Source: Rhynchopus sp. YZ270_cl-10 (taxonomy: Eukaryota; Euglenozoa; Diplonemea; Diplonemida; Diplonemidae). Taken from it: a stretch of 64,000 nucleotides of DNA. Below the pieces are notes generated by a model. That model had not been told where the DNA came from. It saw only the letters and a program-made list of their open reading frames with translations, and searched no databases. The first letter of the stretch is position 1, and every line of letters begins with the position of its first letter. The stretch spans positions 806,001 to 870,000 of the forward strand of contig OZ037842.1 of the NCBI GenBank assembly GCA_964035575.1. Reading direction: 5' to 3'. Positions 22,614 through 34,466 of this stretch are shown one piece after another. Position numbers and translations under genes: made by a program.

Positions 22614-24483
22614 CCTATTAGCCACTAGGTGCCCATATATGGGCACATTAATCAGCACCTGCGTCTGAGACAATTTTTTATAGGCCTCCGCTGACCAAAA
22701 ATGTGTGATTCCCCCATTTTTTTTTTTTTTTTTTTCCTTCCCCCACCCACCCAAAATCACCCACCACTTAGGGAAATTCGTGAAAAAGGGGTTTTTTTGG
22801 GGTTTTTTAGGGTTTTCAGCGCACTATCAAAACATGGCAAGAGTCTCCAAGACAATAAAATTTTGTCAAAAGTGAAAAAAAATAACTATTTATTCACCTC
22901 CTTTTAGCGGGGTTTTATTTTGCGATAACTTCACGCATTTTTTTCCCAGGCGAGGGCTACTTAATTTGCCGAGCGAAGCGAGGCAAATTGAGTGCACGAG
23001 CCTGGGAAAAAAATAAGTGAAGTATCGCAAAATAATCCGCTAAAAGGAGGTGAATACGTAATTTTATTTCACGGGAAATAAAGTATACGAAAGGATTTGG
23101 CAATTTTAGCGGGACTCATTTATTGTGCAATAACTAACGAGAATGTGTCCCTCCAGGTAGCTCTCATTACCCTCCCGCTAGCTTTTGCTCGCCGGGAACC
23201 TGCAAAAAACTGGTGAATTGGGCCCATACCCTGGTATGTGGGGTGGGATACGCATTTTTGGGGTGGCAGAACCATGTGTGAGCCACAGGGTGGTGCACGT
23301 GTGACCCCATGCAGTACCACGCAACCCACGTTTTTACACACACAACAACGGCATTTTGCGTGTAGCGCGTACAGTATGTAGCCTAAAAAGCCCACACCAC
23401 GTGTACGCATAGCGCGTAGCGCAGCGTGTGGTCGGGTTTGGAAAGCTGCCTCAACGGTACACAAAGCTACATCCCGACCTCTCGCCACCTCAGTGTCCCC
23501 TCGGGTGCTAGCGGGAGGTCGGGAAATGGCTGTCGTGCAAGAGCGAGACACATTCAGAAGATCCTCGCCCATCACAGAATATCATGCCAGCCACCACCTT
23601 CCTCACAATGAAGTAAAGGGGGTGGTGTGTCCTTCGTCTTGATAGTGAGATCGTCACGGAGATACACTATGTACGAAACGAAGTCGGCTTCCGTGGGCTT
23701 ACCGTCAGGCTTGCCAATGAATTCCTTAAAAAGCGGTCCCATTCACGGACGTACGGTGTCGACAATGCTAGTCCTTCAGCAAAACCACTGTAGTGCTTGT
23801 CCATCTCCTGTCGGAGGACCGTTTGCGTCTTACATCCTTCGGCATGTTGCATGTGTCAGAAAAAAAATGGGAAAAGGGCAAAAAAAATTCGAAATTTTCA
23901 ATTTTTAGGTGGGTGGTGGTGCAGGATGTACCAAAATTTAGCGTGAAGTTATCGCCAAATAAAACCCCTGTTTTAGCGTGAAAAAAATAAAAATAAAATC
24001 CCGCTCTGAAGGAATTGCAGTGAAAAAAAGTGAAAAACGCGTGAAATAAAGTTCAATGAGCGGGTTTTTAATTTGCGATAAAAAAACTGCGTGAAATTAT
24101 CATTAAAAAGAATCCCGCTAAAAGTGCCAAATCCTTCGTATACTTTATTTCCCAGGGGAATAAAATTTTTAATAGATTCCGGGAGGTTGAAATGTGTGAT
24201 TCCCCTATTTTTTTTGGATTTTTTAGAATTTTGTTTTTGATTTTTTCCGCCACCCACAACACGCACACCAAGGAAAATGCGTGAAACAGGGACGGTCACA
24301 GCCTAACGAATGCGATTTTTTTGATTTTGATTCTCAGAACCGCAGAAGTCCCCGAAGACCATACCAAACCACCTAGAGGACCCAAAAAATGCACCATCGC
24401 CCCAGTTTTGACCCAGAAACACTCAAATGATTCCAAAACAAAAAACGGGAAAAAAACCCCCACCCCCCTTAGTGGCTAATAGG
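22614..24483. mobile_element. TTAA-bounded element, piggyBac-like ends
   Basis: TTAA followed by CCTATTAGCCACTA (22614-22627) is matched at the right by the complement followed by TTAA (24470-24487). The 14-bp inverted ends starting with CC, the TTAA target and the subterminal palindrome GTGCCCATATATGGGCAC all fit piggyBac-type DNA transposons. The interior has no intact transposase. It contains a second nested inverted-repeat structure: arms at 22898-23060 and 23930-24160 share the GATTTGGCA...TTAGCGGGA region. A coding-like relic of unknown family lies on the minus strand near 23.6-23.85 kb. Confidence 0.7.
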
Positions 24484-24591
24484 TTAAGAGAACATCCCCT
24501 CCCCCAAAAAAAGAGGAAAAAAAATGATCAAAATGATCAAAATGATAAGTCTAAGCCTCTGTGCGGTAGGTACCTAATTAAAAATGGCACG

Positions 24592-25867
24592 GTCCATAAA
24601 CCACCCCCCCCAAAAGGTAACCTGGGGTCCTTATTTTTATTTCATCTGGGTTCTACTGGGACTTTCTCCCCGATTTTTTTTTTAATGAACTCAGAGTTAA
24701 GTTTCTGGGTTCAATAAAAAAAACGACGAGCAAAAAGTCCAATTGGAAATATGATGGATACCCCCCGAGAGCAAAATAAACCAACGGTAAAAATTGGTAC
24801 CCTTGGTTTCCTATAGGTTCCTATAGGAAACCTACATTTTCCCATAATTTCCCACACAACTTACTTGACAACAGGATGAAAACAAATACAAAAATGGCAA
24901 AAGTGAGTAAAACCGTGCAAGGGGCACTGGACTTTGCTAGGGCTCTGGGGGAAACGCAGTTCTCAGGGGAGAAGACTCGCAAGGAGGTTCTTGCCTACGC
25001 GAAGGCACGCAGTTGTTACCGTAGGGGTTTCCGGGAAGACGTGTGGTTCAAAGCTTTATGGAAAGCGAGAGGAATATCCCTCATCCTTCACAGGAAGAAC
25101 ACCACCCGTGGGGGACGCGCGGTCCAACTGTATTTCTGCAGTAACCTGGATGAGTGTGTGGGTGTGCCATCAGAAGGTACGTTTTGCACAAGCCTTCCGC
25201 GTGTTTGGAGGCACGGACAACGACGCCGCTGCCATTCTCCTTGCTGTAAGGGGTAAATACGCGTTGTTCACCCCTCCGTACCTTCTGATGGCACACCCAC
25301 ACACTCATCCAGGTTACTGCAGAAATACAGTTGGACCGCGCGTCCCCCACGGGTGGTGTTCTTCCTGTGAAGGATGAGGGATATTCCTCTCGCTTTCCAT
25401 AAAGCTTTGAACCACACGTCTTCCCGGAAACCCCTACGGTAACAACTGCGTGCCTTCGCGTAGGCAAGAACCTCCTTGCGAGTCTTCTCCCCTGAGAACT
25501 GCGTTTCCCCCAGAGCCCTAGCAAAGTCCAGTGCCCCTTGCACGGTTTTACTCACTTTTGCCATTTTTGTATTTGTTTTCATCCTGTTGTCAAGTAAGTT
25601 GTGTGGGAAATTATGGGAAAATGTAGGTTTCCTATAGGAACCTATAGGAAACCAAGGGTACCAATTTTTACCGTTGGTTTATTTTGCTCTCGGGGGGTAT
25701 CCATCATATTTCCAATTGGACTTTTTGCTCGTCGTTTTTTTTATTGAACCCAGAAACTTAACTCTGAGTTCATTAAAAAAAAAATCGGGGAGAAAGTCCC
25801 AGTAGAACCCAGATGAAATAAAAATAAGGACCCCAGGTTACCTTTTGGGGGGGGGTGGTTTATGGAC
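24592..25867. repeat. Large palindrome, 590-bp arms
   Basis: The left arm 24592-25181 is repeated in reverse complement at 25277-25867, with only one length difference seen in a C/G run. The arms flank a 95-bp unique centre. Each arm contains the same 100-residue open frame (plus strand from 24876, minus strand from 25582) beginning MKTNTKMAKVSKTVQGALDF, with a basic and plausible composition but no family I know. The centre also has coding-like composition. It may be a fold-back element, a recent inverted duplication, or an amplification or assembly artefact. Confidence 0.9.
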
Positions 25868-26582
25868 TGACCCAAATGTTTGTTACGACGCAAAACACCC
25901 TCCCCAGACTTCACGACAATTTAGCAAAAACTTATTTTGATTAGTCCAGGAAACACTAGCGGGGAGGGTGCTTGTGTGCAATGAGCTGGCCTGACGAAGA
26001 GTTACAGAAAATGGGGGGTTTTTTTTTTTATCTATTGAAGGGACAGATGGAGAAGGTCATGAAGGCAAAAGAGAGGGGGAAAAGAGAAAAGTCGGCAAGA
26101 TGATTCTAGGCCTCTTGTGCGTAGTCACCATTTAGTACCTACTACCCGTTGTGTGTGAGAGCACACACTGTGCAAAACAAAACAAAAAAAAAAGCCAAAA
26201 CAAAACAACCTCTTGAAAACCCAATGCATGAAAAATGGAGGAATAGAAACGTTGGACATCTTCTGATTTTTTTTATATTTTTTTATTTGAAAAATTGATG
26301 ACGTGTAGACACCTCGCTTTTTTTCTCGTGTGAACTACACGCATATTTTATGGTCTCTCTGGGTGCCCTGCATCTCTTTGTCTCTTTTTTTCCTTGAACC
26401 TTCGTTGCATTCAGGGTAAAAGGGTGACACAAATTTCCGAAAAACCCCGGTTTTTACACACCCTAAGTCCCTGGTTGCAATAGTAGACGTCACAGGATGA
26501 GCTCCACTATTTTGGAACGAGAGATTTATTTTTTTTTTGAACTGACGATAAAGTGCACCTAATCCTCACGAATGGTAACCTA

Positions 26583-26722
26583 GGGCTTACAAAAAGGGGG
26601 GTAAAACCCGGTCAGCCTGACCGAGTTTTCACCAAGCCTTGACCCCAACTTGGGTTAGAGACCCGGGCGCGCGACCGAGATTTGACCGGGTTTCAGTGAA
26701 ACCCCCCAAAACCTATAAGCCT
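26583..26722. mobile_element. 140-bp MITE-like fold-back
   Basis: The left end GGGCTTA...GGGGGG..AAACCCGGTCA is mirrored by TGACCGGGTTT...CCCCCC...TAAGCC at the right. The centre has further short palindromes (AGCCTGACCG, GCGCGC). It is non-coding. Only one copy is seen in this window. Confidence 0.7.
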
Positions 26723-27001
26723 TACCAACTGAGAAAAAAAAAAAATGTAATAGAAACGCAGTTGCTATGTAGGATTTCAGCCCTCCTCCATGAAGGTGTG
26801 TTGTGAACACCATACATCAGAATTGACAGATACAGCTGTAGCTCTTTCCCCCCCCCTCCCTCCCACCCTTTTTTTGTTTGTTTTTTTTCAGCCCCAACAC
26901 TTTCTATACAACTCATCCCCCCCCCAAAAAAAGACACACAAATCAGAATCAAAGGCTAGGATGCTTCAGAAACGGCACACCGCCCCTTTTTTTGTTGTTC
27001 T

Positions 27002-27206
27002 TTTGATAATCTGTTGGTGTTGGTAGTGTAGCTTTCCCAACAGACAGTCTTCACGTTTTTTGTTGTTGTTTTTTTTTTTGGTTTTTCGCATTTCCCTCCC
27101 GCCCCAGAGAACCCCCCAACCCCCAGGAATTTACCGTTTTCCCTTCTGACCCAACCCCCCTCCCCACTGTTGCACCTAACTCCATCTCCTTCCCCCCCAG
27201 TTGCGC

Positions 27207-27237
<31 letters not shown>

Positions 27238-27999
27238 TGCAAACACCCGCCCCCCCCTCCCTTCTTCATCAGTGTGGCAGAGCCCTACAGTTCTCACTGC
27301 TGTTTGTGCTCTGCAAATGTATGTAGGAACGTGGAGAGGACTCTGGCCTGTGGCGTGCTGAAGCCTGCAACCGATCTGAAGGGACTCTAGACAGCCCACC
27401 GTTTGTCTTGGGAAGGGGGGTTGGCGGTCCGTTTGGCAAATTGGCTGCAACTAGTTGCTTTCTCAGTCTGTTGGGGAGGGGAAGTTGGGGAGGGGAAGGG
27501 GGAAAAGAGGTTATAATAAGTTCGCAATAACGGAAAATGAATGCATCGGAGAAAACGGAACAGAAGAGAACACGATGCCACCTGGTAAATACAGAACAAC
27601 CAAAGCAGTGCGAAGGTGCAAAAATTAAAATAGAAGTTGAAAAAAACGTGCAAACTCTGTTTTGCTTTTGTTTTTTTTTGAACCACGACCGCGGGGCAGC
27701 TCCAAAAACAAAACAAAAAATCGTTTGTCACATCATAGTAACATGGTCACAACACCTCACAGAGAGAGGAAAAAATGAAGTGGAATACGAAAAAAAACGC
27801 CACTACGGACACAGGCAAATGATTCACCGAATGGTAGGGAATCTTCGGAATAATCAACAAAAAAAATTGAATGATGAAATCGTTTTTCACATGTACGCCC
27901 ATCTGATAATATAGGACGCACTGAAGAAGAAGAAAAAACGGCACATTTTTTTAGCGAAGACTGCCCTGAGCAGCTGCACTAAACCAACAGATTATCAAA
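27002..27999. mobile_element. 1-kb element with TTTGATAATCTGTTGG ends
   Basis: The left end TTTGATAATCTGTTGG (27002-27017) has an exact inverted partner ending at 27999. The match continues more loosely through AGTG(T/C)AGCT. Similar single ends occur near 9185-9206, 12816, 21495 and 59136. The interior has polypurine and polypyrimidine tracts and no recognisable protein. It is probably a non-autonomous DNA element. The family is unknown. Confidence 0.55.
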
Positions 28000-28001
28000 A
28001 C

Positions 28002-28002
<1 letters not shown>

Positions 28003-28035
<33 letters not shown>
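28003..28035. repeat. (GA)n microsatellite
   Basis: About 16 GA units. A (CT)n run lies at 28644-28667 and a (GTTT)n run at about 28317-28334. Confidence 0.9.
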
Positions 28036-28039
<4 letters not shown>

Positions 28040-28684
28040 ACATGCAAAATGATACAAGCCTCGCTTAGTCACCTAACAGAACCGTTCTAGACACGACACA
28101 AAGCAAATAATCGATGTGAAGTGATTTTGATAAAAACCTAACAAACCTGAACAGAGCAACTCATAGAAGAAAAGAGAGAGGAACAACAGGCGTGCCATTC
28201 ATTGGAATGGCCTCAATACCCCCCAAAAAGAAATGTACAATTTTTCACTGACCAAAACCCCCAGACTTTTTTTTTTTTTTGTAGGAAAAAAAAAATCCTT
28301 CCCATACCCGCCTCCTTGTTTGTTTGTTTGTTTGTGTTTTTTTTTTTTTGCCCACAGACGAAAAGGTAGAAAAGTGTCCGCAGGAGGAAAAAAAAAAGGG
28401 TGAAGTAGCGCGAACGCATCTGGGACGCAGACACTGACACTCCGTGGGTTTATCGAACCCAGAAAACTTCAAGTAAGCATTCCAAAAAAAAGAAAATAAA
28501 AGTTTATAAGATGACCGCAAGCCTCTCGTGCATAGTCACCTTAAAAATCGTCATCTCCCCCCGAAAAGACCCGCAACGTTGCACTCATACCTCTCAATGG
28601 AGAGAACGGCAAGAAGAAAAAAAGTTGGTAGATGACCTAGCCCCTCTCTCTCTCTCTCTCTCTCCCATATTCCCCAGAGAAAAA

Positions 28685-31600
28685 TTATCGCTTCAAGCGT
28701 GAGGAGCGTGCAAAACGGTCATTCGTTTTGCGTGGGCTTTTGCGAGGGCTTTTGCGAGGGGTGCCGTGGCTCGGTGTTGGGCTTAACAGCGGGCTGATGG
28801 ATAGCGGGCTGTTGGAACGCGGACTCCGGCTCCGGGTTCTCTCTTTGACAGCTCCTCCACCAGGAGCTCCTTTACGCCGGTTCACGGGGTATGTGACGCT
28901 ATCACGTGGGCTGCCGAGAGGCGACCTGGCCGCACCACGTGATCGGCAAGGAGTGCCCGTGTGCGCGTCTGACGCTTGAGACGAGTGTCTCGGGCTGCGT
29001 GGCACACCAAACGTCTGCGGCCCCCCCGCCTGCCTTGCAAACGCATTCCCACGTGGACTCCTCAAAGGGCTTGTGAAAGGTTTGTAAAAGAAGTGGATGC
29101 CATACTCATCAAGAGCGTCGCTCCGACCCGCAGTCCGGTTGTGTGCGGTGAATGTGTAGTCGTGTTCCTCCCCCCGCGCAACGCTGTGGTAATAAATGAA
29201 ATAGTTTTCGTGAATATAAAAGAAAAGTTTATAAGATGAATGCAAGCCTCTCGTGCTTAGTCGCCTCATATAATGGTGGCTAAACTGAAGTGATGCAGAG
29301 AAATGGTGGGGAAAAGCCATCGATGAAAGCACAAATACCCTGCGGTCTGTAGATGTAAAAACTCAGTAGATGTAAAAAGGAAACCTAACGACGTGCCCAA
29401 AAAAATGATGATAAGAAGAAGGCCACATACGAGGTGTTCGCCAACTCATTCATCTCGTGGCTGAGCTCCAGCGGTGCACGCAGGTGTGGAGGCGGTGCGA
29501 TGTATCGCTCGCCAAGGCTTTCTCTTTCGCAGAGACTGTTCCCCAGCAGCGGTGAGAAGCCTGAGGTGCGACGGCGCTCTACGGGGCCTGTGGCACGCCT
29601 GGGTTTGCCGCGTGCGCTGTCCTCCTTCTTGTCGCCGGTGTTCTGGAGGAGAGTGGTGGTGGCGGGTGGGCAGGGTACACCGTTGGTTGAGACGGTGCTG
29701 TGCTTCTTCTTGGCAGTACGGTTCACGTCGCTTCGATTGCGCACACGGCTGCTCATTTGGTCGTCCGTCTTGCGCCGCACGAGCTTCGGCTCTGTCACGA
29801 CCCTACGTCCGGAGGGCTCGTTGAAGGTGCTCGCAAAGGCTTCCACCTCAGACGTGCGGGAGCGCGACTCTGTCGACTCCTCGTCCACAGCGTCGTCTGT
29901 GCGTGCGTCTGTCTGCTCAAAGGCACGCATTGAAGAGCCGCTCTGACGCCGCTTCCCCATCCTGCGTGTGGTGTCATTCTTGACACGCTCCGGCACAGTC
30001 CCCCTTGAGGACGACTGCGGCGCCTCAAGGCAGTCGAACGCAGTGTCCATAGTGTGCGTGCTCGTGCACATCCCCTGGCTCGTGCAAAGCCCCTTCACAG
30101 AGCTTAGAGGCGACTCGACAGTGCTGCTTGCAAGCGACGCAGCGCTGTGCGAAAAGGATTTGTTGCTGCGCGGCGTCATCGGCGAGCGACGCTCAGAAGA
30201 GGGCGACACAAGCGCCGTATCTTCGTCGCGCCCAATGCTTGTGCACAAACGCTTCTCACGCTTCGCTAGCAGCAGCTTGGACACCTTCTCGCTTGGCCGC
30301 ATCTGCTTCCGTCGTGCCTCTGCGTCGTCCGTTGCCGCCTTCGTGATCGCAAAGCGCTCTGCACTCTTCTGGATTGCCTTCATGGCATCGGTCTTCGCGT
30401 CGTCCTTCACCTTTGTCGTGTTGATATGCACCTTCCCTTCATAGACCCCAGACGACGCAAGCAGCATAGGGTCGTTTGAGGGTGTCTTGAGTGCGGGTGC
30501 CCAGACACCTCTGAAAGGAGGTGGGGCACTTTCGCCGCTGTCGCGTTGCTTGGAGCTTGAGGGCGACATGAGGGACTTGGCGTCGTCGTGTGATATCTTG
30601 CGGCCAGAGAGCCCTGCCACGCGGGGGACGAGGGAGCGGCGCCGGTCGGGCGAGATGAGATCCTGGTCAGCTGTGGATGCGGAGGCGACGGACTCTGGTC
30701 CGCACTGGTGGTGCACTCTCGGAGAGGGCGGCACTCTGCGTGCGGTGGATGCTGCCGACAGCGAGCGTGACTCTGCGAGTGGACGGCCTGGGGACACTGC
30801 ACGTGGCGAGGCACCTGGCGACATCCCACCTGGCATCGACGAACGCCGGCTCGAGGACAGTTTGTTCGGTGACGACGCTGTGATCTCCACCTGCGGCGGG
30901 CTCATTGCCTTCTCTGGCTTCCCCAACACCAACTCCGGCGCCTTTGTGATACGCGGAGACTCACTCACATTCTGACGGGGTGTCCCCTTGTTTGAAAAGC
31001 GGGGCGACCCCTTGGACCGCTGGCACTGCTCCTTTGGTGTGTCGATGCTTACGGAGCACGGCGACACGGGGCCGAGAGCGGGCGAGGTGCTGCACACCAG
31101 CGGGGACCCTTTGTGCTCCGAGGGTGGCGACGACACGTTGGGTACGGATACGGGTGATGTCACGGTTTGTGCGGGCGGCGTCTCGGTCCCCTTCATGCGT
31201 GGGGAGTGCCGTGGTGATGGCGACTTGACTCCGTCTTCTATGATGGACACACGGTGCTTTTCGCGTACCGGCGACATAGGTGCAACATGGAGTGTACCGT
31301 CACGACCTTCACGCCCTTCACGCGACACATGAGATGGAGATGCAATGGAGGTAGCCATGGGGGTCATCTGCGACGCCGATATGGGAGTCACCACCGACTC
31401 ATGCACCGGAGACATCTTGGCATGCGACGGTGAATGCGACTGCGAATGCGATGGCGACTGCGACGGCGAAGGGCTCGTCAACGATGGCGACGGAGGGACC
31501 TGCACCGTCGGATGCATTGAAGCGTTGACGGGCGTCTCGCGGTCCACCTCCCACTCCTTGTCCAAGGTGCAGAACGACTCGTTCGGTATTGTCTCTACTT

Positions 31601-34466
31601 CCTTCGAGAAGTCGGGCAACGTTTTTGACATCATAGATGGATTGGGGGACCGCATAATGGAGCCGTTCCTTGGCTGCGACAACGACGAGTTGAGAGTCGG
31701 TCGTGGCGAGACCCCACGCACGATGGCAGGATTGCGGAGAAATTGTGGTGCTGGGAAGGCGTCTCGCGTCTCCTTCTTACTGAGAATGGGCGACATCTGT
31801 GACGAAGACAAGGAGCCGTCTCGCGAGTCTTTGAACCGCATGGACTGCCCCGAGCGCTTCAAACTTTGCTCCTTGATGGCACGTGGCACAGCAGGGCCAC
31901 GTGGCTTCTGCGGTGAACACGACGACGAAGAAGAATCGACCTCATCTCCAAACGCAAGGTTCGGCCTCGACAACCCCGGACAAAAGTCCGACCCATCTGA
32001 ATCCACCCACGCCCCTGTTGATACATCCCCCGACCCACGCTTCGTGCCCGACCCCTTCTTCCCCTTCTTGCCCTTCTTAGGCTTCTTCGTCACCGTCGCC
32101 ATCTTCAACGCAGCGGCCGCACGCACAGCAGCACCATGCGGGCTGGTAGGCGAATCCATCTTAGGAGCATCCCCTCTCGCCAAAGAATGCGACACCCGTT
32201 CCGGCGACTGGCTCGGCAAGGTTTTGATGGAGCTGCCCAGAGGAAGGCTTGGCCGCTTCCTGATGGTGGCGGAACGCTTTGCCCTGGTGAGGGTGGGGGC
32301 CGTTTTGACGAAGGTTTTGGAGCGCTTTTTGAGACGCTCTGTGCCGTCGGAGTTGGTGGCAGCGTTCTCGTCTGCGGAGACGTAGGCTTCAAGCGCGTAG
32401 CTGTGACGCTCGAAGTCAACTTCGAGGTGCGCGAGACGCTCGCTGGCGACCTTTCCGTTCTGCTGGAGGTCGAGTACGTGGAGGATGAGCTTGGCGAGGG
32501 CACCCATGCGTTGCAGCTGCAGCTTGGCCTTGCGTTTGCGTCTGTCGATACTGACGACGTTCTCGAGGAGCTCTGCTGCAAGGTTCAGGCAGACTTCAGA
32601 CTTGTTGCATATTCGGTTCAGGGACGACAGGTTGGGTAGCTCGCCTGCTCTGATGACAGCTTCGTCAAGGTCGTTGCGCATCTCGCCTAGGTGCTTCATT
32701 TGTGTGCGACGTTCCTTCTCCTTCTTAAGCATCTTGCGTGTCGACTCTATACGGTCACGCCCCATGACGAGGTCGCCTGGTGTGTGTATGCCCGAGATGA
32801 TGCCTGTGGAGTTCAGGGTTACGACACCTCCATACGAGATGCCCACGAAGGAGAGCTCGCGCTCCATGTAGTAGTCCTCTGGCGGCTCGAAGACAATTGT
32901 GATTGTGCGTTTGTCGCCTGTGGGCATCGGGTCTGCAGAGTACACAGCCACGTCGTCGCAGCTCCGCACAAACCATCCCTTGAAGCGCACCAGGTTCTCG
33001 CGTGCAGCAGGGGAACCGATCTCGACACCGTCGACCACAACGTTCGCGCCCATCTCACGCATCTTCAGACCCATGAAACGTTCGCCACGTGTGTTGCAGG
33101 TCACGGTCTCTTGTTCGGGCTGGGGGATCTCAGGGATGAAGAAGCGGGGTGCGCGGGGGACGGGGTTTGCACCGTCGCCTTCGTCATCTACGATGCTGTC
33201 TGTGCGTGTTGCGGAGGGTGTGGGTGAGGAGGAGGGCATGACGCAGGCCTGCAGGACGTCGAACTGCGTAGGCGGCGCAGTGGGCACGGACCCACGCAGG
33301 CGCTGACAGATGAGCCACACATCATCGGGTTTGCAGAGGGATGCGGAGTCGTCTTTTTCGAAGATCTCCATGCAGATGCCACCGTTCGCCCGGTCGCAGG
33401 CGAAGTACTCATACGCATGCGAGGAGTCGATGATCTCAATCTTCAAATCCGCACCAGCCGTGATGGCTGCCCCCATAACAGCGGCATAGTCGCTGTCAAC
33501 CACATCCGGAGTCAGCCGAATGCTCTTCACAAACTCATGAAGATGCGGCATCCGACTGGCACCACCAATCAGCAACGCCGTCGACACACTCGGCACCTTC
33601 ATCACCATAGCCCGCAGCAACCCCTTCAGCGGCGTCATCACCATGACAGACGCCTCCTCAAGGTCATGCCTGTTTACAGTTGTGTTAAACTCCTTTACCT
33701 GAAAGGTCGTCTCGTTGAGAGAAGAAAGCTCTTTCTTTGCCTTCTCCGCTGCGCTGACGAGAAGAATATCGGGCACCTTACCACTGGCACGCGAGAGGTT
33801 TGAGGACATTGCAAGATCCACTGCGTACCCACCCTCTGCAATCGCCCTGCTCTCCACGAGCTCTACCTTCAGATGGTGCGGCGACACCCCACAATACGTA
33901 CGCACCACGGACACAGAGGTGTAGCTACAACCTGCATCCACCACCAAAAACTCTCTTCGCGCATCGTATGTTCCGAGTACACGTGTACAATGTGCCCAGT
34001 ACACTGCTGCCATGGCAGGGGAAGGCACGATGTTGATTCTTGAAAACCCTGCAGACTGTGCGGCGGATGTCAACCGTTCTCTTTCCAAAGAGGTGAGGGA
34101 GAGTGGGAGTGAAATTGTGGCCCGCGACACTTCGCCCTGGAGGTATGCTACAGAGGCGTTTCGCTGCACATCGAGCAACACTGCTGCTAGTTCATCAACA
34201 CTGAATTGCCTGCTTTCACTGAGGGAGTGGTGGAACATCATCGGCCTGCGCGCTGAGAGGGACCGCGTCAAGTACCGTGCCACGTTGTGATGGCGGGATT
34301 CCAGCTCCTTCACAGCCTCTCGTCCAGTAAGAAGGTGGTCCCCCATCGCCACGATATTAGTGAATCCTGCACCAGGGATTTGCTGCATGCGTCCATTTCT
34401 CCACACATATGCCCGCAAATTTTGTGTCCCAAAATCCAGACCCACCGGCGGGCTTTCCCGGTTCAT
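28685..34466 (-). CDS. HSP70-like ATPase domain fused to PDZ, Ser/Pro-rich tail
   Basis: Exon 1 is 34466-29431 and exon 2 is 29183-28685. The intron (29430-29184, 247 nt) starts GTATGT and ends TTATTACCACAG; the split Ser codon joins in phase. The protein has 1844 residues. Residues about 6-345 form an HSP70/actin-type nucleotide-binding domain: phosphate-1 GLDFGTQN, phosphate-2 VVDAGCSYTS and adenosine motif LLIGGASRMPHL. The degenerate loops suggest altered ATPase activity. A short beta region follows, then a PDZ-like domain at about 461-528 (FMGLKMREMG, GVEIGSPAARENLV, DDVAVYSAD). A coiled region (ESTRKMLKKEKERRTQ) leads into over 1000 residues of disordered sequence with many SPR, SPS and TPP motifs, likely phosphorylation targets. 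This is not a canonical chaperone; it is perhaps a scaffold. An HSP70-PDZ fusion is unusual. Confidence 0.85.
29235..29264 (-). promoter_or_regulatory. Intronic stem-loop inside the HSP70-like gene
   Basis: In the transcript sense: GGCGACTAAGC, loop ACGAGAG, GCTTGC, then ATTCATCTTATAAAC and a T-rich tract. It lies 52-81 nt upstream of the 3' splice site, closely matching the PDCD5 intron in sequence, order and distance. Confidence 0.7.

Larger units (their letters stand above)
17279..28684. other. 11.4-kb gene desert
   Basis: I find no gene with recognisable protein features here. The stretch is AT-rich, has many A/T homopolymers, and holds the separately listed fold-back elements, a TTAA-bounded element, a large palindrome, microsatellites and at least six stem-loops of the recurrent family (17617, 19827, 24544, 26099, 28051, 28510). 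The stem-loops hint that unspotted introns, and thus small exons, may exist here, or that the stem-loop is itself mobile. Confidence 0.6.

Noticed and set aside
23120-23575. 151-residue minus-strand frame inside the TTAA-bounded element
   Set aside because: Low protein character, overlaps palindromic CGCGCTACGCG-like sequence, and no domain recognised.
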